Part shown: positions 7,257 through 15,794 of the stretch, piece by piece | How positions within the stretch are numbered: position 1 is the stretch's first letter | Layout of the letters: each line of letters opens with the position of its first letter | NCBI GenBank assembly: GCA_964653555.1 | Contig: CAZZFT010000002.1 | Location: forward strand, 54,786-118,785 | DNA from: JAHEJV01 sp964653555 | GTDB lineage: Bacteria; Myxococcota_A; UBA9160; SMWR01 | Reading direction: 5' to 3' | Length of the DNA stretch: 64,000 nucleotides | The notes under the pieces: model-generated | Told to the model about the DNA's origin: nothing | Seen by the model: only the letters and a program-made list of their open reading frames with translations | Database searches by the model: none | Position numbers and translations under genes: made by a program

Positions 7257-9373
7257 CCTTCCTCCCCGGCACCCCGGCCCTTCAGCTCGAGGTGCAGCGT
7301 TCCTCGTTCGTCGCTCCGGGCCCGCGCGCCGGCGGGTACCCAGATCGTCGTGTCCGCGGCGTCGACGATCGCCGGACCGGTGAACTCGTGTCCGGCCTCC
7401 AACGCCTCCGCGGCGTACACGTCCACCACCTGGGCGCGTTCGCGATCGATCCGTACGCTGCGACGCGATGCGCGCTCCGGCCTGGTTCCCACTCGGACGG
7501 ACCCCGGGTCGCTCGCGAGGGATGCGCGCACGGTGCGGCCCGTGCCGATCGCGCGCAGCGCGACGAACTCGACCTGCGAATCGGTCACGAGCGTCGCTTC
7601 GCCGTAGCGGCGGGCGTAGGTGCGGCGGAAGTCCTCCAGGATGCCTTTCTGGTCGAGAGGCCCTTCGCCGATCGGAATGCTCAGCTCCCAGGTCTGGCGG
7701 TAGAAGCGCAGGTCGGCTTCGAAACGGACCGATCGCTGCGCTTCGGCGATGCCTGCACCGGCCACGTCCGCGTCCGCCTGTGCCCCGAGCTCGGCCATCT
7801 GCGACGCGAGACGGCCCTCATCGACGGGCATGATCTCGTCGACCGCGCGAGCTCTCTCGTTCTGCACGTCTGCCGACGCGGCCCCGAAAGCCGAGAGGAC
7901 GGACGCTGCCCGCGGGACCAGCACCCTGGGAATCCCGACGAACTCGGCGATCAACGGGGTGAACAGCTGGCCGCAGCCCCCGAAGGACACGATCGCGAGC
8001 TTGCGCGGATCGAGTCCGCCCGACGCAAGGCGCGCCCGGACGGCCTTCACCATCTCGGCCAGCGCGATCTCGCGGATGCCCCAGGCGGTTTCCAGCTCGT
8101 TCAGGCCGAGCGCGGAACCCACGCGCGCGCAGGCACTGCGGGCCGCTTCGACGTCGAGACGCAGCGCACCGCCGAGGAAGGCCTCGGGATCGATGAAGCC
8201 GAGGACGACGAGCGCGTCGGTGACCGTCGGCTCGGTGCCACCGCGTCCGTAACACACCGGGCCGGGCAGCGCGCGCGCCGATTGCGGGCCCACGCGCAGC
8301 AGCCCGCGATTGTCGATCCAGGCGATCGATCCGCCCCCCGACCCGACCGACTCGACGTCGACGGTCGTCTGGGCGGTGAAGACGCCGTGCAGCTCGCCGC
8401 GCTGCCTGCGCTCGGGTGCGCCCTTGGTAATGAACGCGACGTCGAAGCTGGTACCGCCCATGTCGCAGCACAGCGCGTTCGCGACGCCGACGCTGGCCCC
8501 GACCTCGGCCGCCGCCACGGCGCCGGCCGCGGGCCCGGATTGGGCCAGGCGGATCGGTGCCCGGCGCGCCTCCTCGATCGTCGTCGTTCCCCCGCTCGCC
8601 TGGAGCAGCAGGAGGGGCACGCCCAATCCACGCTCGCGAAGCCGGTCCCGCAGGCGCTCGATCCCGTCGAGGGAATCGGCGGCGAACGCGTTCAGCACCG
8701 CCATCGTGGTGCGTTCGTACTCGCGAATGGTCGGATGAAGCTCGACTCCGCTGTGCGTGGGGATCTCGGGAAAGTGCCTCCGTAGGAGCGAGACCGCCCT
8801 CGTCTCGTTGGAGGGATTCCGGAACGACCAGAGGAAGGACACCGCGAACGCGTCGACTCCGTGGCCCTCGACCAAGCGATGCGCCGCGGCGAGGACCTCG
8901 TCGTCTTCGAGGCCGCGCAGGACCTTGCCGTCCCGGTCCACCCTCTCGTCGATCCCGACGATGCAGTCGGGATCCACGGGAACCCAGGGCATCTCGAGCC
9001 AGCCCTGATTGAAGACCCGGCGTCCGCGGGCGGCGGGAAGCTGGTATTCGAAGCCGCTCGTCGTGAGCAGGCCCACTCGCCGTCCCTTCCGTGTGGCCAG
9101 GACGTTGGTGACGGCCGTGGTTCCCAGACCGAAGCGGGCGACGCGACCTAGCAGCGTCTCGAGGGAGCAGCCGATCTCCCCGGCGACGCGCTCGCATGCC
9201 GCGACGACGCCATTGCCGAAGTCCTTCGGATCCGTGGGCGCCTTGGCCCGCCAGTTGTGGGATCCATCGCTGCAAACGACGTCTGTGAACGTGCCCCCGA
9301 CGTCGATGCCGATCGCGAGTCCCGCCGAGTCCCGCACGCGCCTCTCCCCGCACCCCGCCGCGATCGAGCTCAT
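7253..9373 (-). CDS. hyuA: hydantoinase A / acetone-carboxylase-type ATP-binding subunit
   Basis: A 706-residue HyuA-family protein with the ASKHA (actin-like) ATPase fold. The phosphate-1 motif is IGIDVGGTFTD at residues 21-31 and the phosphate-2 motif is CDMGGTSFDVAFI around residue 300. GLGTTAVTNVLATRKGRRVGLLTT and SFGGCGQLFTPLIAE are also hallmarks. The family activates a carbonyl or lactam oxygen by phosphorylation, as in 5-oxoprolinase, N-methylhydantoinase, and acetone and acetophenone carboxylases. It is the first gene of a two-gene operon with hyuB (4-bp overlap) and diverges from the Lrp-type regulator at 9636, its likely controller. Substrate unknown. Confidence 0.92.
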   Translation of the reverse strand: MSSIAAGCGERRVRDSAGLAIGIDVGGTFTDVVCSDGSHNWRAKAPTDPKDFGNGVVAACERVAGEIGCSLETLLGRVARFGLGTTAVTNVLATRKGRRVGLLTTSGFEYQLPAARGRRVFNQGWLEMPWVPVDPDCIVGIDERVDRDGKVLRGLEDDEVLAAAHRLVEGHGVDAFAVSFLWSFRNPSNETRAVSLLRRHFPEIPTHSGVELHPTIREYERTTMAVLNAFAADSLDGIERLRDRLRERGLGVPLLLLQASGGTTTIEEARRAPIRLAQSGPAAGAVAAAEVGASVGVANALCCDMGGTSFDVAFITKGAPERRQRGELHGVFTAQTTVDVESVGSGGGSIAWIDNRGLLRVGPQSARALPGPVCYGRGGTEPTVTDALVVLGFIDPEAFLGGALRLDVEAARSACARVGSALGLNELETAWGIREIALAEMVKAVRARLASGGLDPRKLAIVSFGGCGQLFTPLIAEFVGIPRVLVPRAASVLSAFGAASADVQNERARAVDEIMPVDEGRLASQMAELGAQADADVAGAGIAEAQRSVRFEADLRFYRQTWELSIPIGEGPLDQKGILEDFRRTYARRYGEATLVTDSQVEFVALRAIGTGRTVRASLASDPGSVRVGTRPERASRRSVRIDRERAQVVDVYAAEALEAGHEFTGPAIVDAADTTIWVPAGARARSDERGTLHLELKGRGAGEEG

Positions 9374-9391
9374 GCATCGCGGGTTGTCCGT

Positions 9392-9631
9392 ATGGCCCTA
9401 TATGATCCCAAATCGTTCCTTGGATCCAACTCTACTACGAAATCGGTCAGAGATGTGGACCCAAAAGGGCGCATCGATCCAGAGGCCGTGGAGTGCGCGG
9501 CGGCCGGCTTGCGAGCCGCCGACGCGCCCTGGAACCACGGCGTCCAGACGGGTTACCATGCCCTCCCCAAGGGGTTCCGGCGGTGGGTTGGAGCGGACTC
9601 GACCACCTGGGCCTACCTGCGCCGGAATTAA
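9392..9631 (+). CDS. possible small protein upstream of the Lrp-type regulator
   Basis: An 80-codon frame from ATG 9392 (MALYDPKSFLGSN) to TAA 9629-9631, ending four bases before the regulator's GTG. The last 40 or so codons have strongly G/C third positions, as real genes here do, while the other frame over the same bases does not. The first 30 codons overlap the AT-rich hyuA promoter side and do not look coding. No family was recognised. It could be a genuine leader or coupled small gene, a decayed remnant, or chance. Kept at low confidence because it also affects the choice of start for the regulator. Confidence 0.3.
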   Translation: MALYDPKSFLGSNSTTKSVRDVDPKGRIDPEAVECAAAGLRAADAPWNHGVQTGYHALPKGFRRWVGADSTTWAYLRRN

Positions 9632-9635
9632 GCGA

Positions 9636-10643
9636 GTGCCCGAAGACGCACCGAAGCTCGACGAACTCGACATGGAGCTCATCGAGGCGCTTCGCGTCAA
9701 CGCGAAGGCCTCGAACACGGAGCTTTCGGACAAGCTCGGAGTCGCGAAACGCACCGTCGCGTCGCGCATCACGCGGCTCGCCCGCAAGCGGGTGATGCGC
9801 GTCACGGCGACCTTCGACATCCAGGGGGTCGGCTTCAACCTCCTGTCGATCCTGACGATCCGGGTCCGAGGGCGCCTAGTGGAGGACGTTGCGCGGGACA
9901 TCGCCCGGATTCCGGAGGCCCTGTCCGTGCAGTCGGTGCTAGGCGGGAGCGACCTCGTGGTGACGATCGTCGCCCGCGACTGGGCACACCTGATCGAGCT
10001 CGTGGAGCAGGACCTCGGCCGGATCAAGGGCATCCGCGAGCTGCGCAGCGATCAGGTTCTCGCGACGCGCGCCCTGCGCACCGATCTCGGCATTCTGCGC
10101 GAGGAGCTCGATTCCGATACGCCCCGCGCGTTCTTCGATGCCATGGACCACTCGGACATCGGCTCCGGTCTCGATGCCCTCGATCGGCTCGTCATCATGC
10201 GACTGCAGGAGAACGGGCGGACGCCGCTCACGCAGATCGCGCGTGAGGCGCACGTTTCCGAGGGAACGGTGCGCTTCCGCCTCAAGCGGCTCGAAAAGGA
10301 CAAGCGGCTGCGGATCAGCACGGTCGTCGACGCCGTCTCCGTGGGCTTCGCGTCGAATGCGTACGTGGCTCTGAAGGTGAGTCACGACCAGCTGAATGCC
10401 ACCGCCAACGCGCTCGCCCGTATGAACTACATGAGCATGGTGGCGATCACGCTCTCCTGCGCGGACATCTGGGTGGCGGTGACCACGCCTGCTAGAACGA
10501 CGCTCGCCTCGCTCCTCCAGGACGAGGTCGGGATGCTACCCGGCGTTCGCTCCATCGAGACCCACCAGATCGTCCACTTCTACAAGCACGATTACCGCTG
10601 GAACATGCGGATGGCCGGGCAGGAAGCGTCCCTGGAGGCGTGA
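9636..10643 (+). CDS. double-length Lrp/AsnC-family transcriptional regulator
   Basis: A 335-residue protein built of two complete Lrp/AsnC modules; the usual family member is about 150-165 residues with one. Module 1 has the helix-turn-helix LDMELIEALRVNAKASNTEL...VAKRTVASRITRL and a RAM-type beta-alpha-beta domain up to about residue 155. Module 2 repeats this with LDRLVIMRLQENGRTPLTQI...VSEGTVRFRLKRLEKDK and its own RAM domain. GTG 9636 was chosen because upstream codons look non-coding; ATG 9558 in the same frame is the alternative. It diverges from hyuA, so it probably senses a small metabolite and controls hyuAB and perhaps the downstream CoA-transferase operon. Confidence 0.85.
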   Translation: MPEDAPKLDELDMELIEALRVNAKASNTELSDKLGVAKRTVASRITRLARKRVMRVTATFDIQGVGFNLLSILTIRVRGRLVEDVARDIARIPEALSVQSVLGGSDLVVTIVARDWAHLIELVEQDLGRIKGIRELRSDQVLATRALRTDLGILREELDSDTPRAFFDAMDHSDIGSGLDALDRLVIMRLQENGRTPLTQIAREAHVSEGTVRFRLKRLEKDKRLRISTVVDAVSVGFASNAYVALKVSHDQLNATANALARMNYMSMVAITLSCADIWVAVTTPARTTLASLLQDEVGMLPGVRSIETHQIVHFYKHDYRWNMRMAGQEASLEA

Positions 10644-10648
10644 GCCGG

Positions 10649-10674
10649 CTGCCCCGGGGCCCGGACCCGGGCAG
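10649..10674 (+). terminator. GC-rich hairpin after the Lrp-type gene
   Basis: Six bases after the regulator's stop, CTGCCC at 10649-10654 pairs with GGGCAG at 10669-10674, and the stem can extend inward through CGGG/CCCG with one unpaired C. There is no T-run after it, so an intrinsic terminator is only possible; it may be a pause or RNA-stability structure. Confidence 0.4.
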
Positions 10675-10838
10675 AGACGCGCGGATTGGGCGCTTGACTT
10701 CATCATTCCGCTAGAATAGGGTCGGATTCGTTGCGATAACGATCCACCATTCGGCTCGATGGCGCCATTTCCCACAAACCGGTGTCTCGCCGGCGCTTCG
10801 GCTCGGCGGCTCTCGGCACAACGCGCGAGGATGCTCGG
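10675..10838 (+). promoter_or_regulatory. putative promoter region of the CoA-transferase operon
   Basis: This spacer contains TTGACT at 10694-10699 and a good -10-like TAGAAT at 10712-10717, but they are only 12 bp apart, so they cannot form one standard sigma70 promoter. One may pair with a weaker partner, or an activator may replace the -35. GAGG at 10827-10830 lies 8 bp before ATG 10839 and supports that start. Confidence 0.35.
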
Positions 10839-13208
10839 ATGTCCCCCGCTCCTCCCCCGCTCCGTGATCTGCGCGTCGTGGAGCTCAGCGACCGAATCGC
10901 GGGCTCCTACGCGGCAAAGCTGTTCGTCGACGCCGGCGCCGAGGTGATCAAGGTCGAGCCGCCGGAGGGAGACCCCCTCCGACAGTGGACGGCGTCAGGC
11001 CGCGATCTGGCCGGCGAGGACTCAGCCCTGTTCTGCTTTCTGAACGCGGGGAAGCAGTCCTGGGTCGGCGCGCTCGAGGACGGGCGGATCGGAGAGCTGC
11101 TCGAGTCGGCGGACGTCGTGATCGAGACGCCGGGGTCCGGCTCTCGCCATCGGCAGGCGTGGCGCGAGAGGTTCCCGCACCTGGTGTGGGTCGCGATCTC
11201 TCCTTACGGCCTCGAGGGTCCTTGGGCCGAGCGTCCGGCCAGCGAGTTCACCGTGCAGGCGGAGTCCGGATCGGTGGCAGGCCGCGGACTCCGCAACCAG
11301 CCCCCGTTCATGGCCGGCGGTCGCATCACCGAGTGGGTGGCGGGCTCCTACGCCGCTGTCGCCGCGCTCGCCGCTGCACTTCGCGCGAGGCGGGACGGCG
11401 CGGGGGAGCGGATCGACGTCTCGATGCTCGAGATCGCAACCCTCACCATGACGCTGTTCTCGGACCTTTCCCACAGCCTCGCTTCCCGGCCCAAGCTGAA
11501 GAGCCCTCAGCGCAGCGTGGAGATCCCGTCCATCGAGCCCACGAAGGACGGCTGGGTGGGCTTCAATACAAACTCCCGCCAGCAGTATCAGGACTTCCTG
11601 CTGCTGATCGAGAGAACGGACCTGTTGGCCGACGAGGAGCTGGCCCTCATCGTCGGTCGGATCCGGCGCATGGAGGAGTGGAACGCGATCGTCCGGGACT
11701 GGACGCGACGTCATACGACGGAGGAAATCGTCGAGCGTGCCGCTCTGCTGCGGATCCCGGTGGGTCCCGTCCACGACGGAAAGGGGGTGCTCGACAACGA
11801 GCACTTCCGCGCGCGGGGAGTCTTCCGGCGCAGTCCCGAGGGCTTCCTCGAGCCCCGTAGGCCGTACCAGATCGGGGATGTCGAGCTCGCCGAGCGCCGT
11901 CCCGCGCCGAAGCGCGACGAGCACGGCGGGATCGCGCCGCGCACCGGGCGGCCCGCGGCGAAGCGCGGTGCCCAGGCAGCGCTGCCGCTCGACGGGATCC
12001 GCGTGCTCGACGCGACGGGGTGGTGGGCCGGTCCTTCGGCGGGGCACATCCTGGCCGCGTTGGGAGCCGAGGTCATCCACCTCGAATCGATCCAGCGTCC
12101 CGACGGGGGGCGGATGTTCACTGGGCGCGCCACGGGGAACCACAGCGCCTGGTGGGAGCGCAGCCCGCTCTTTCTCACCGTCAACGCCAACAAGAAGAGC
12201 CTCACCCTCGACCTGCGTCACGTAGCCGGGATCGATCTCTGCCGCAGCCTCATCCGTGAGTGCGACGTCGTCCTGGAGAACTTCTCGCCGCGCGTGTTCG
12301 AGAACTTCGGGCTCGGCTGGAATCAGCTGCACGCCCTCAGCCCCCGCACGATCCTGGTACGCATGCCCGCCTTCGGCCTCGACGGGCCATGGCGCGACCG
12401 GGTCGGGTTCGCCCAGACCATGGAGCAGGTGACCGGTCTGGCCTGGCTCACCGGTCACGCCGACGACCAGCCCCGCGTGCAGAGTGGTCCCTGCGACCCT
12501 AACGCCGGCATGCACGCGGCCTTCGCCGCGCTGGTGGCCCTCGCGGAGCGGGAGCGCTCCGGAGAGGGGCGGTTCGTCGAGTGCGCGATGGTGGAGAGTG
12601 CGCTCAATGCCGCCGCCGAGATGATCGTCGAGTACTCGGCCTACGGGCACCGGATGCAGCGCGACGGCAATCGAGCTCCCTGGGCGGCACCCCAGAACCT
12701 GTACGCCTGCCGCGGCCAGGAGGAATGGCTCGCCCTCTCGGTGGAGACTCCGGAGCAGTGGGAGGCGCTGAAGGACGTGCTGGGCAGGCCCGCGTGGGCA
12801 GCGGATCCCGGTCTCGCCACGCTCGCGGGACGTCGTGCCGCGCACGACGCGATCGACGCGGAGCTGGCGAAGTTCGCCGCGGAGCGCGAGCTCGAGCCCC
12901 TTCTCGAGGAGCTGATCGCCCGCGGCGTCCCGGCGGGTCGGGTGCGCGATGGGCGGACCGTGAGCGATCACCCTCAACACGAGGCTCGGGGCTTCTACGA
13001 GCAGGTGGTCCATCCCGTCGCCGGGACACACCCGGTCTCCACCGTTCCGTTCCGTTTTGCGAGCTGCCAACGCTGGGTGCGCACGCACGCGCCCACGCTG
13101 GGTCAGCACAACGCCGACATCCTCGGCGGTCTGCTCGGGCTGAGCAGCACGCGGATCTCGGAGCTCGAGAAGAGTGGTGTCGTGGGAAGCCGCCCGCTGG
13201 GCGTCTGA
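10839..13208 (+). CDS. fused two-domain family III (CaiB/BaiF) CoA-transferase
   Basis: A 789-residue tandem fusion of two family III CoA-transferase domains (about 1-375 and 384-789); single-domain members are about 390-430 residues. Both halves open with the family signature (LRVVELSDRIAGSYAAKLFVDAGAEVIKVE; IRVLDATGWWAGPSAGHILAALGAEVIHLE). In the second half the catalytic aspartate is kept as Asp553 in CDPNAGMHAAFAALVAL. The equivalent position of the first half is Glu165 in ITEWVAGSYAAVAAL, so the first site looks altered or inactive. The fused layout recalls DddD-type enzymes, but no DMSP context is seen. It is first in an operon with esterase, MaoC and COG3804-type genes, so it likely activates an acid as a CoA thioester. 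Confidence 0.88.
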   Translation: MSPAPPPLRDLRVVELSDRIAGSYAAKLFVDAGAEVIKVEPPEGDPLRQWTASGRDLAGEDSALFCFLNAGKQSWVGALEDGRIGELLESADVVIETPGSGSRHRQAWRERFPHLVWVAISPYGLEGPWAERPASEFTVQAESGSVAGRGLRNQPPFMAGGRITEWVAGSYAAVAALAAALRARRDGAGERIDVSMLEIATLTMTLFSDLSHSLASRPKLKSPQRSVEIPSIEPTKDGWVGFNTNSRQQYQDFLLLIERTDLLADEELALIVGRIRRMEEWNAIVRDWTRRHTTEEIVERAALLRIPVGPVHDGKGVLDNEHFRARGVFRRSPEGFLEPRRPYQIGDVELAERRPAPKRDEHGGIAPRTGRPAAKRGAQAALPLDGIRVLDATGWWAGPSAGHILAALGAEVIHLESIQRPDGGRMFTGRATGNHSAWWERSPLFLTVNANKKSLTLDLRHVAGIDLCRSLIRECDVVLENFSPRVFENFGLGWNQLHALSPRTILVRMPAFGLDGPWRDRVGFAQTMEQVTGLAWLTGHADDQPRVQSGPCDPNAGMHAAFAALVALAERERSGEGRFVECAMVESALNAAAEMIVEYSAYGHRMQRDGNRAPWAAPQNLYACRGQEEWLALSVETPEQWEALKDVLGRPAWAADPGLATLAGRRAAHDAIDAELAKFAAERELEPLLEELIARGVPAGRVRDGRTVSDHPQHEARGFYEQVVHPVAGTHPVSTVPFRFASCQRWVRTHAPTLGQHNADILGGLLGLSSTRISELEKSGVVGSRPLGV

Positions 13209-13241
13209 TCCCGCGCCGACGGGTGAACGGTTGGGGGACTC

Positions 13242-14222
13242 GTGATCCAGGACTCCCATCCCCTCTCTCCGGCAGCCTTCGCCGCGGATGCGATCGACGC
13301 GGAGACGCGGCAGGTGCGCGCTCGCCTCGAGGAGTCGGTGCGCCGCAGTCCGCCCGCCCACACGCTGACGCCCCGTCAGCATCGCGAGCTCCAGGAATCG
13401 GGAGAGAGCTTCGGGGGTCCGATCCGCACCGTCGACGCAGCGCGTACCCGTAGCGTCGACGCCGGAGGTCTGAAGGTCCCCGTGCGCCTGTTCGTACCCG
13501 ACGAGGTGCGCGGAGTGCTGTTCACGATCCACGGCGGAGGCTTCGTGATGGGCGCCGCTCATCACTCCGACATCCGGAACTGGCAGATCGCGCGGCACTG
13601 CTCGCTGGCGGTCGTGACCCCGGACTATCGTCTGGCGCCCGAGGCACCCCATCCCGCGGCGCTGAACGACTGCGAGGCGGTCGCGCTGTGGCTGCTCGAT
13701 CACGGCAGGGCCGAGCTGGGCAGCGACACGCTCCTGATCGGCGGCGAGTCGGCGGGAGCCAACCTCGCGGTCGCGACACAAGTGCGTCTGCGGGACCGCC
13801 ACGGCTACCGGTTCCGCGGTGCGAATCTGCTGTTCGGCTGGTTCGACCTCTCCCTCACGCCGAGCGTCCGCGCCTGGGGCGATCGCGAGCTCGTGCTCAG
13901 CGCTCGGTTTCTCGAGCAGATGGCGCGATGCTACGCCGATCCCTCGCGTCATCGGGATGCCGAGGTCTCGCCTCTCTACGCAGACCTCGCAGGCCTCGGC
14001 AGCGCGCTCTTCACCGTGGGCACGCTGGACCCGCTGCTCGACGACACACTCTTCCTCTACGCGCGCTGGATCGCCGCCGGCAACCCGGCGCGACTCGCCA
14101 TCCATCCGGGAGCGGTCCACGCCTTCACCGGCATCTCCAGCGAGCTGGCGCGCAAGGCGAACCGGGTGATCGAAGGGGGCCTGCTCGCGCAGCTGACGGG
14201 GGAGGCGGAATCGTGGCGATGA
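13242..14222 (+). CDS. alpha/beta-hydrolase esterase of the hormone-sensitive-lipase (HSL) type
   Basis: A 326-residue esterase, GTG start at 13242. The oxyanion-hole HGGG is at residues 97-100, the nucleophile Ser170 lies in GGESAG, Asp263 in LDPLLDD and His293 in HAF, so a full catalytic triad is visible. DYRLAPEAPHPAAL is the usual HSL-family helix region. The family hydrolyses short acyl esters or lactones. In context it could open the ester or lactone made by the Baeyer-Villiger enzyme encoded just downstream on the opposite strand; that link is inference. Its stop overlaps the next gene's ATG (ATGA). Confidence 0.92.
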   Translation: MIQDSHPLSPAAFAADAIDAETRQVRARLEESVRRSPPAHTLTPRQHRELQESGESFGGPIRTVDAARTRSVDAGGLKVPVRLFVPDEVRGVLFTIHGGGFVMGAAHHSDIRNWQIARHCSLAVVTPDYRLAPEAPHPAALNDCEAVALWLLDHGRAELGSDTLLIGGESAGANLAVATQVRLRDRHGYRFRGANLLFGWFDLSLTPSVRAWGDRELVLSARFLEQMARCYADPSRHRDAEVSPLYADLAGLGSALFTVGTLDPLLDDTLFLYARWIAAGNPARLAIHPGAVHAFTGISSELARKANRVIEGGLLAQLTGEAESWR

Positions 14223-14701
14223 AAGCCTCTTCGACGACCGGGGTGCTCCCGCTCCTGCTCGAGGACATCGAGGTCGGGCTCGAGCTGGAGAGCGAGGCCA
14301 CCACGGTCGACGAGGACGAGATCCGTACCTTCGCGGAACGTTGGGATCCCCAGGTCTTCCACGTCGACCCGGAGGCCGGACGTGCCTCGATCTTCGGGGG
14401 TCTGGTCGCGTGCAGCGCCCACGTCTTCTCGATCCAGTCGCGGCTGGCGCATCGCCTGTCCCCCCCGTTCCTCGTGCTGGCGGGACTCGGCGCCCGCGAG
14501 CTTCGCTTCGAGAATCCGGTTCGTCCCGGCGACCGGTTGGTGCTCCGCGCCCGCGTCGTGGCGAAGCGCGTCGCGCGGCGCGGTGACCGGGGGGTAGTGG
14601 AGCAGGAGCTACGGATCGTGAACCAGCGCGGAGAGACCGCGATGCGCATGCTGGGCAGCGTGCTGGTGGCGGGTCGCGCCTACTCCGAGGTCGCGTCGTG
14701 A
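14219..14701 (+). CDS. MaoC-like hotdog-fold dehydratase
   Basis: A 160-residue single hotdog-domain protein. ATG 14219 overlaps the esterase stop by four bases, and a GGGGAGG ribosome-binding site lies about 12 bp upstream. It shows LEDIEVGLELESEATTVDEDEIRTFAERWDPQVFHVDPEAG, the MaoC opening in which Asp and His of the DPQxFHxD hydratase motif are kept. It is followed by GGLVACSAHVFSIQSRL and the FENPVRPGDRLVLRARV strand. Members are (R)-specific enoyl-CoA hydratases or related thioester enzymes, fitting the CoA-transferase gene at the head of this operon. Confidence 0.88.
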   Translation: MKASSTTGVLPLLLEDIEVGLELESEATTVDEDEIRTFAERWDPQVFHVDPEAGRASIFGGLVACSAHVFSIQSRLAHRLSPPFLVLAGLGARELRFENPVRPGDRLVLRARVVAKRVARRGDRGVVEQELRIVNQRGETAMRMLGSVLVAGRAYSEVAS

Positions 14702-15783
14702 CGTACCGCGTGATCCAGTTCGCCACCGGCGAGTGCGGCCAGGTGGCCGTGCGCGCGATCGCCGAGCATCCCCAGCTCGAGCTGGTGGGCGCCCGCGTCT
14801 ACAGCCCGGCGAAGGTCGGCCGCGATGTGGGTGAGCTCTGCGGCACGCGTCCGCTCGGGATCGTGGCGACCGACGACGAAGAGGCGCTGCTAGCGCTCGA
14901 CGCCGACTGTGTGCTCTGGATGGGCGAGGCGACCATGTTCGGACCGGGTGCAGGGCCGGAGAGCGGTGTCGACGAGTTGTGCCGCATCCTGCGATCGGGC
15001 AAGAACGTGATCACGATCGTACACATGTTCCTCCTGCACCCGCCCTCGCTGCCCGCCGCCGTGCGGGATCCGATCGAGCGCGCCTGCGAGGAGGGCGGTG
15101 TGTCGCTGCACGCGACCGGCATCGACCCCGGCTTCAACGCCGAGGTACTCGGGCTGCTCCTCTCGGGTCTGTGCTCGCGGATCGACGAGCTTCGAGCCCG
15201 TGAGATCCTCGACTACGGGATGCACAACAACCGGCAGATCCTGTTCGATGTGCTCGGCTTCGGCGGTCCGCCGGAGTGGGAGTCGCCGATCTTCGGCCCG
15301 TCGATGCAGGCCACCTACGGAGCCTGCCTGCGCCTGATGGCCGACGGGCTCGGTGTCCGTCTCGACGACGTGCGTTTCGTGCGCGAGGTGGCTGTTGCGC
15401 CCGAGAGCTATGAGGTTCCGGCAGGGTGGATCGAGGCGGGCACGGTATCGGGGATCCGGTTCCAGTTCGACGGACTGATCGCCGGTGAGCCGCGACTGGT
15501 CATCGAGCATGTGACACGCCTGGGCGCGGATCAGGCGCCCGACTGGCCCCAGGGTCACGGGTACTCGGTCCTCGTGCGGGGTGAGCCCTCGCTCCACCTC
15601 GAGCTCGAGCTCGGGGAAGCCGGCGACCGCGATCCCCTCTACTACACGAAGACGCAGCACGTCGCCGTTCCGATGCGGGCGGTGCACTCGATACCGGCCA
15701 TCTGCCGGGCAGCTCCGGGAATCCGTAGCCTGCTCGAGCTGCCGATGATCCCCGGCGGCTTCACCCTCGCTGCTTCGGCCTGA
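14698..15783 (+). CDS. dihydrodipicolinate-reductase-like NAD(P)-dependent protein (COG3804 type), copy 1
   Basis: A 361-residue Rossmann-fold protein whose GTG start overlaps the MaoC stop (GTGA). It opens YRVIQFATGECGQVAVRAI, the dinucleotide-binding strand-turn-helix of DapB-like enzymes, followed by GARVYSPAKVGRDVGELCG. Shared with two paralogues in this window are a GIDPGFxxEVL segment, EILDY and the EHVTRL...DQAPDWPQGHGY stretch. The closest characterised relative by layout is 2,4-diaminopentanoate dehydrogenase, an NAD(P)-dependent amine dehydrogenase, but substrates of this group are mostly unknown. It ends a four-gene overlapping operon. Confidence 0.8.
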   Translation: MTYRVIQFATGECGQVAVRAIAEHPQLELVGARVYSPAKVGRDVGELCGTRPLGIVATDDEEALLALDADCVLWMGEATMFGPGAGPESGVDELCRILRSGKNVITIVHMFLLHPPSLPAAVRDPIERACEEGGVSLHATGIDPGFNAEVLGLLLSGLCSRIDELRAREILDYGMHNNRQILFDVLGFGGPPEWESPIFGPSMQATYGACLRLMADGLGVRLDDVRFVREVAVAPESYEVPAGWIEAGTVSGIRFQFDGLIAGEPRLVIEHVTRLGADQAPDWPQGHGYSVLVRGEPSLHLELELGEAGDRDPLYYTKTQHVAVPMRAVHSIPAICRAAPGIRSLLELPMIPGGFTLAASA

Positions 15784-15794
15784 TCGAACGTCGC

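Noticed and set aside
9558..9635. ATG 9558 as start of the double Lrp regulator
   Set aside because: The 26 extra codons (MPSPRGSGGGLERTRPP...) do not show coding third-position bias and are not Lrp-like. Not fully excluded.
11022..14726. A 1,234-codon uninterrupted antisense frame opposite the CoA-transferase, esterase and MaoC genes
   Set aside because: Its translation is low in complexity and Arg/Pro/Gly-rich, and the plus strand encodes recognised enzymes with intact active sites. Long antisense frames are expected in GC-rich coding DNA.
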